Of a DNA stretch of 7,265 nt, positions 5,174-7,265 are shown piece by piece (position 1 is the first letter of the stretch; each line of letters begins with the position of its first letter). The stretch is taken from assembly GCA_030705945.1 (NCBI GenBank), contig JAUZPS010000238.1, forward strand, positions 1 to 7,265, written 5' to 3'. Below the pieces are notes generated by a model. That model saw only the letters and a list, made by a program, of their open reading frames with translations, ran no database searches and was not told where the DNA came from. This DNA is from Bacillota bacterium (GTDB lineage: Bacteria > Bacillota > Clostridia > Acetivibrionales > DSM-2933). Position numbers and translations under genes: made by a program.

Positions 5174-6667
5174 TTACTCTAAAACTATCGGATCCTCAAC
5201 CTTTAAGGCTGCAGCAAAATTCGATTTTTCCGTTGAATCTGAGGTTGATGCTATTGAGTATGGATCATCATTTAATACTCCGTTCGAAGTCCACGAACTA
5301 ACTTCAAACAGCGCATATAGGCTAACATTATTAAGTCCGCTGGATGTTAGGTATTTCTGGATGCCTGCGTTTATTACTGTAGAATTAGCAGAAATTTTTA
5401 ACTTATACTTTATCTGAACGATATCGTTTGGAGCAAATGTATCTGTAATGCCGATATAAAGCCTTCGTCCTGATGCTACTTGATCAGCCTTTATTGTAAG
5501 ATTTCCTGCTGGGATTAAGCTTCCATTTTTATACACAAAAATATTATTTTTATTTAGCGCGCCGCTTGATGTTTTGATTTCTTTTAAGATAAAACCACTG
5601 TTTGTCAACTTATCAGGCTTTTTTATATTGAATCCGATACTCACGCTCGGATTGTTTAAATTCTTTAATACTTTAAATTTCAGTGACATTGGTAAAATGT
5701 CCCCAATAAGAAAACTGTTATTCTTAGTCAATACCTTATTTTCCATAGCATAAAAAGATGAAGTAGTCAAAGGTGTTGGTGTAATGATCAAAGTTGGTGT
5801 ATTTGTTGGGGTATTTGTCGGTGTTTTTGTTGGCGTTTTTGTTGCAGTATTCGTTGGCGTTGACGTGGGTATCGGCGTTGGGGTATTGGATGATGTTGGG
5901 GTTAACGTTGGTATTGGCGTTGATGTCGGTGTTGGAGTTCTTGTTGCTGTCGGTATTGGGGTCGACGTTGGTATCGGTGTTAATGTCGGCGTTGGCGTTT
6001 TTGTTGCTGTCGGTGTCGGAGTTGATGTTGGTATTGGCGTTGATGTTGGTGTGGGTGTTCTTGTTACTGTCGGTGTCGGTATTGGCGTTAGTGTCGGCGT
6101 TGGCGTTTTTGTTGCTGTCGGTGTTATTGTTGGGGTTGGCGTTGCATCCGGTGGAAAACCCCATAAAAGAGTTCCCGAATAATATCCCGTAATTGTTGTA
6201 CGGTCCTCATAACTTGTATTTGAATTATACGAATAATCATTAGTGTAAGTCCAAGTTGACCAGTCAGCTTTATTAAACGCAAAATTGACATATATATTTC
6301 CACCTACAGGGATTGTATTCGTTGAGCTTAAAGCTACTTCAATATAATGATCGGCATTATATCCTGTAATGGTTCCTAATGTCTGAGTAACACTACTGAT
6401 CTCAGGACTCTTGTTGTAACTTGAAAATGTTAAGCTTTGGGGATTTTCAAAGGTAAAATAATATCTTAGCTTTATATTATTTATATCTAATGGAACGGCC
6501 CCTGTATTATATATATATGCTGTGCAATTAATGAATTGAGGGTTGGTTTCATTCCACGCCTGGATCTTCATATCTGCATTACTTGCCGTAGAAGTAGGCA
6601 TCATAATTGATGTTGGTGTCGGTGTTGGAGTTCTGGTTGCTGTAGCTGTTGGAATAGATGTTGGCAT
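5174..6667 (-). CDS. CBM3 / Thr-Pro linker / unassigned C-terminal domain protein (3' part of a larger disrupted gene)
   Basis: The longest ATG-started reading frame (497 residues) is really the tail of a bigger gene. Its ATG lies inside a Thr/Pro linker with no ribosome site, and the frame stays open upstream to 7192. Residues 1-32 are linker. Residues 33-173 are a CBM3, a beta-sandwich binding crystalline cellulose or tethering modules: AWNETNPQFINCTAYIYN, PLDINNIKLRYYFTF, FNKADWSTWTYTNDYSY, GYYSGTLLWGFPP. Residues 174-302 are a Thr/Pro linker with near-repeats of [AV]T[KR]TPTPT[LS]TPIPT at 185, 201, 221 and 241. Residues 303-497 are a beta-rich domain of unknown family (GDILPMSLKFKV, DTFAPNDIVQIKYKLKISANS). 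No dockerin, SLH, LPXTG or membrane anchor is seen at the C-terminus. It is presumably secreted, but the signal peptide would lie outside the window. Whether a catalytic module exists upstream is unknown. Confidence 0.8.
   Translation of the reverse strand: MPTSIPTATATRTPTPTPTSIMMPTSTASNADMKIQAWNETNPQFINCTAYIYNTGAVPLDINNIKLRYYFTFENPQSLTFSSYNKSPEISSVTQTLGTITGYNADHYIEVALSSTNTIPVGGNIYVNFAFNKADWSTWTYTNDYSYNSNTSYEDRTTITGYYSGTLLWGFPPDATPTPTITPTATKTPTPTLTPIPTPTVTRTPTPTSTPIPTSTPTPTATKTPTPTLTPIPTSTPIPTATRTPTPTSTPIPTLTPTSSNTPTPIPTSTPTNTATKTPTKTPTNTPTNTPTLIITPTPLTTSSFYAMENKVLTKNNSFLIGDILPMSLKFKVLKNLNNPSVSIGFNIKKPDKLTNSGFILKEIKTSSGALNKNNIFVYKNGSLIPAGNLTIKADQVASGRRLYIGITDTFAPNDIVQIKYKLKISANSTVINAGIQKYLTSSGLNNVSLYALFEVSSWTSNGVLNDDPYSIASTSDSTEKSNFAAALKVEDPIVLE
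5762..6148 (-). repeat. Low-complexity Thr/Pro linker-coding repeat
   Basis: About 129 codons are almost entirely Thr and Pro with Ser, Ile, Lys and Arg at fixed places. The DNA is a degenerate six-base repeat (plus strand GTTGGT/GTCGGT type). A higher-order unit of 16-20 residues carries a Lys or Arg before TPTPT. Such linkers are flexible, often O-glycosylated spacers between cellulase modules. The plus strand gives spurious Val-Gly frames here, which are artefacts. Confidence 0.9.
6149..6571 (-). repeat. CBM3 module, downstream copy of a tandem duplication
   Basis: This is the intact CBM3 coding block (141 codons). It aligns without gaps to 6794-7216, offset by exactly 645 nt (215 codons, in frame). 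By eye about 20 bases differ over about 420 (near 95% identity). Roughly ten of these change an amino acid, all mild apart from the stop codon in the other copy. It keeps GAA at the codon that is TAA in the upstream copy. Confidence 0.9.
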
Positions 6668-7265
6668 CGGTGTTAATGTCGGTGTGGGTGTCCTGGTTGC
6701 TGTCGGTGTTGGAGTTGATGTTTGTATAGGTGTTAATGTTGGCGTTGGAGTTTTTGTTGGAGTCGGTGTTATTGTTGGGGTTGGAGTTGCATTTGGTGGA
6801 AAACCCCATAAAAGAGTTCCCGAATAATATCCCTCAATTGTTGTACGGTCCTCATAACTTGTGTTTGAATCATACGAATAATCATTGGTGTAAGTCCAAG
6901 TTGACCAGTCAACTTTATTAAAAGCAAAATCAACATATATATTTCCACCTACAGGGATTGTACTCGTTGAGCTTAAAGCTACTTCAACGTAATGGTCGGC
7001 ATTATATCCTGTAATAGTTCCTAATGTCTGAGTAACACTACTGATCTCAGGACTCTTGTTGTAACTTGTAAATGTTAAGCTTTGTGGATTTTCAAAGGTA
7101 AAATAATATCTTAGCTTTATATTATTTATATCTAATGGAACGGTCCCTGTATTATATATATATGCTGTGCAATTAATGTATTGAGGGTTGGTTTAATTCC
7201 ACGCCTGGTTCTTCATTCCTGTTTTATTTGGCGTAGCTGTTGGCGTTGAAGTCGCGCTTTAAAGG
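6668..7265 (-). pseudogene. Upstream CBM3 and linkers of the same gene, interrupted by two in-frame TAA codons
   Basis: Read in the frame of the downstream CDS, 7216-6794 encodes a second CBM3 (AWN, stop, TNPQYINCTAYIYN onward, ending GTLLWGFPP). Residues from 6793 down to 6572 form a 74-residue Thr/Pro linker. The frame is open from 7192 to the true stop at 5174-5176. Codon 7193-7195 is TAA where the twin module has GAA (Glu of NETNPQ), a single-base change. Upstream, 7258-7217 still encodes linker-like residues (STPTATPNKTG), and another TAA lies at 7259-7261. No ATG, GTG or TTG start exists in frame between 7192 and 6667. Either the gene is a decayed pseudogene, or base errors accumulated at a repeat-bounded sequence end. 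The true N-terminus, signal peptide and any catalytic module lie beyond the window. Confidence 0.7.
6794..7216 (-). repeat. CBM3 module, upstream copy carrying a nonsense codon
   Basis: This copy is the partner of 6149-6571 at an offset of 645 nt, with no insertion or deletion. Differences include Phe/Tyr, Ala/Thr, Ser/Thr, Ile/Val, Asn/Asp and Thr/Glu exchanges at scattered positions. Apart from the TAA at 7193-7195 the module is complete and keeps the DWSTWTYTNDYSY and YYSGTLLWG blocks. Confidence 0.88.

Noticed and set aside
5174..5761. C-terminal dockerin or SLH anchor expected on a cellulosomal protein
   Set aside because: The duplicated Ca-binding DxNxDG-type dockerin loops and SLH motifs are absent.
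5784..6192. Plus-strand frames rich in Val-Gly or Leu, and a minus-strand Asn/Asp-rich frame, across the linker
   Set aside because: They are out-of-frame or antisense readings of the six-base Thr/Pro linker repeat, with no ribosome sites. The Thr/Pro frame is continuous with a clear CBM3 and a C-terminal domain.
5780..6790. CRISPR-like appearance of regularly repeated short sequences
   Set aside because: The repeats are degenerate, six-base periodic and coding, with no distinct spacers and no cas genes.
6149..7216. Functional link between efp and the Pro-rich linkers (EF-P relieving stalls)
   Set aside because: The linkers are alternating TPTP, not runs of consecutive prolines, so no special EF-P dependence can be claimed from the sequence.

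Overview
The window looks like the chromosome of an AT-rich, spore-forming, cellulolytic clostridium (Bacillota). Three things point there: the start of spoIIIAA; a gene order (aroQ, M24 peptidase, efp, small gene, spoIIIAA) that matches the classic Firmicute yqhS-yqhT-efp-yqhV-spoIIIAA neighbourhood; and a family-3 cellulose-binding module (CBM3) with Thr/Pro-rich linkers like those of Clostridium/Acetivibrio cellulases and scaffoldins. Every gene I can support is on the minus strand, so transcription runs from high to low coordinates. No tRNA, rRNA, CRISPR array, transposase or phage gene was seen.

Layout in transcription order. (1) 7265-5174: the 3' part of a large extracellular cellulose-binding protein. 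It has a Thr/Pro linker, a CBM3, a linker, a second nearly identical CBM3, a long linker and a C-terminal beta-rich domain I cannot assign. The upstream CBM3 carries an in-frame TAA where its twin has GAA, and a second TAA lies near the window edge. The gene is therefore either broken or misread in a repeat at the sequence end. (2) 5173-4602: an AT-rich non-coding stretch with a large hairpin just after that gene. (3) 4601-3310: an endonuclease IV-like TIM-barrel gene overlapping aroQ (type II dehydroquinase) by 4 nt. (4) 3205-2105: an M24 Xaa-Pro peptidase. (5) 1892-895: efp followed closely by a small CD1247-like Cys-rich protein, with a plausible sigma-A promoter before efp. (6) 894-596: a MITE-like foldback touching the small gene's stop codon, then a strong intrinsic terminator, which separates housekeeping genes from the sporulation operon. 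(7) 595-1: the N-terminal 198 codons of spoIIIAA, running off the window.

Functionally this is mostly a conserved housekeeping-to-sporulation junction: shikimate pathway, peptide turnover, translation elongation at proline-rich stretches, and the engulfment-stage channel ATPase. An accessory cellulose-adhesion gene sits beside it. I found no convincing new multi-gene system. The best leads are the duplicated and interrupted CBM3 gene, its unassigned C-terminal domain, and the small inverted-repeat element whose arm recurs in another intergenic region.
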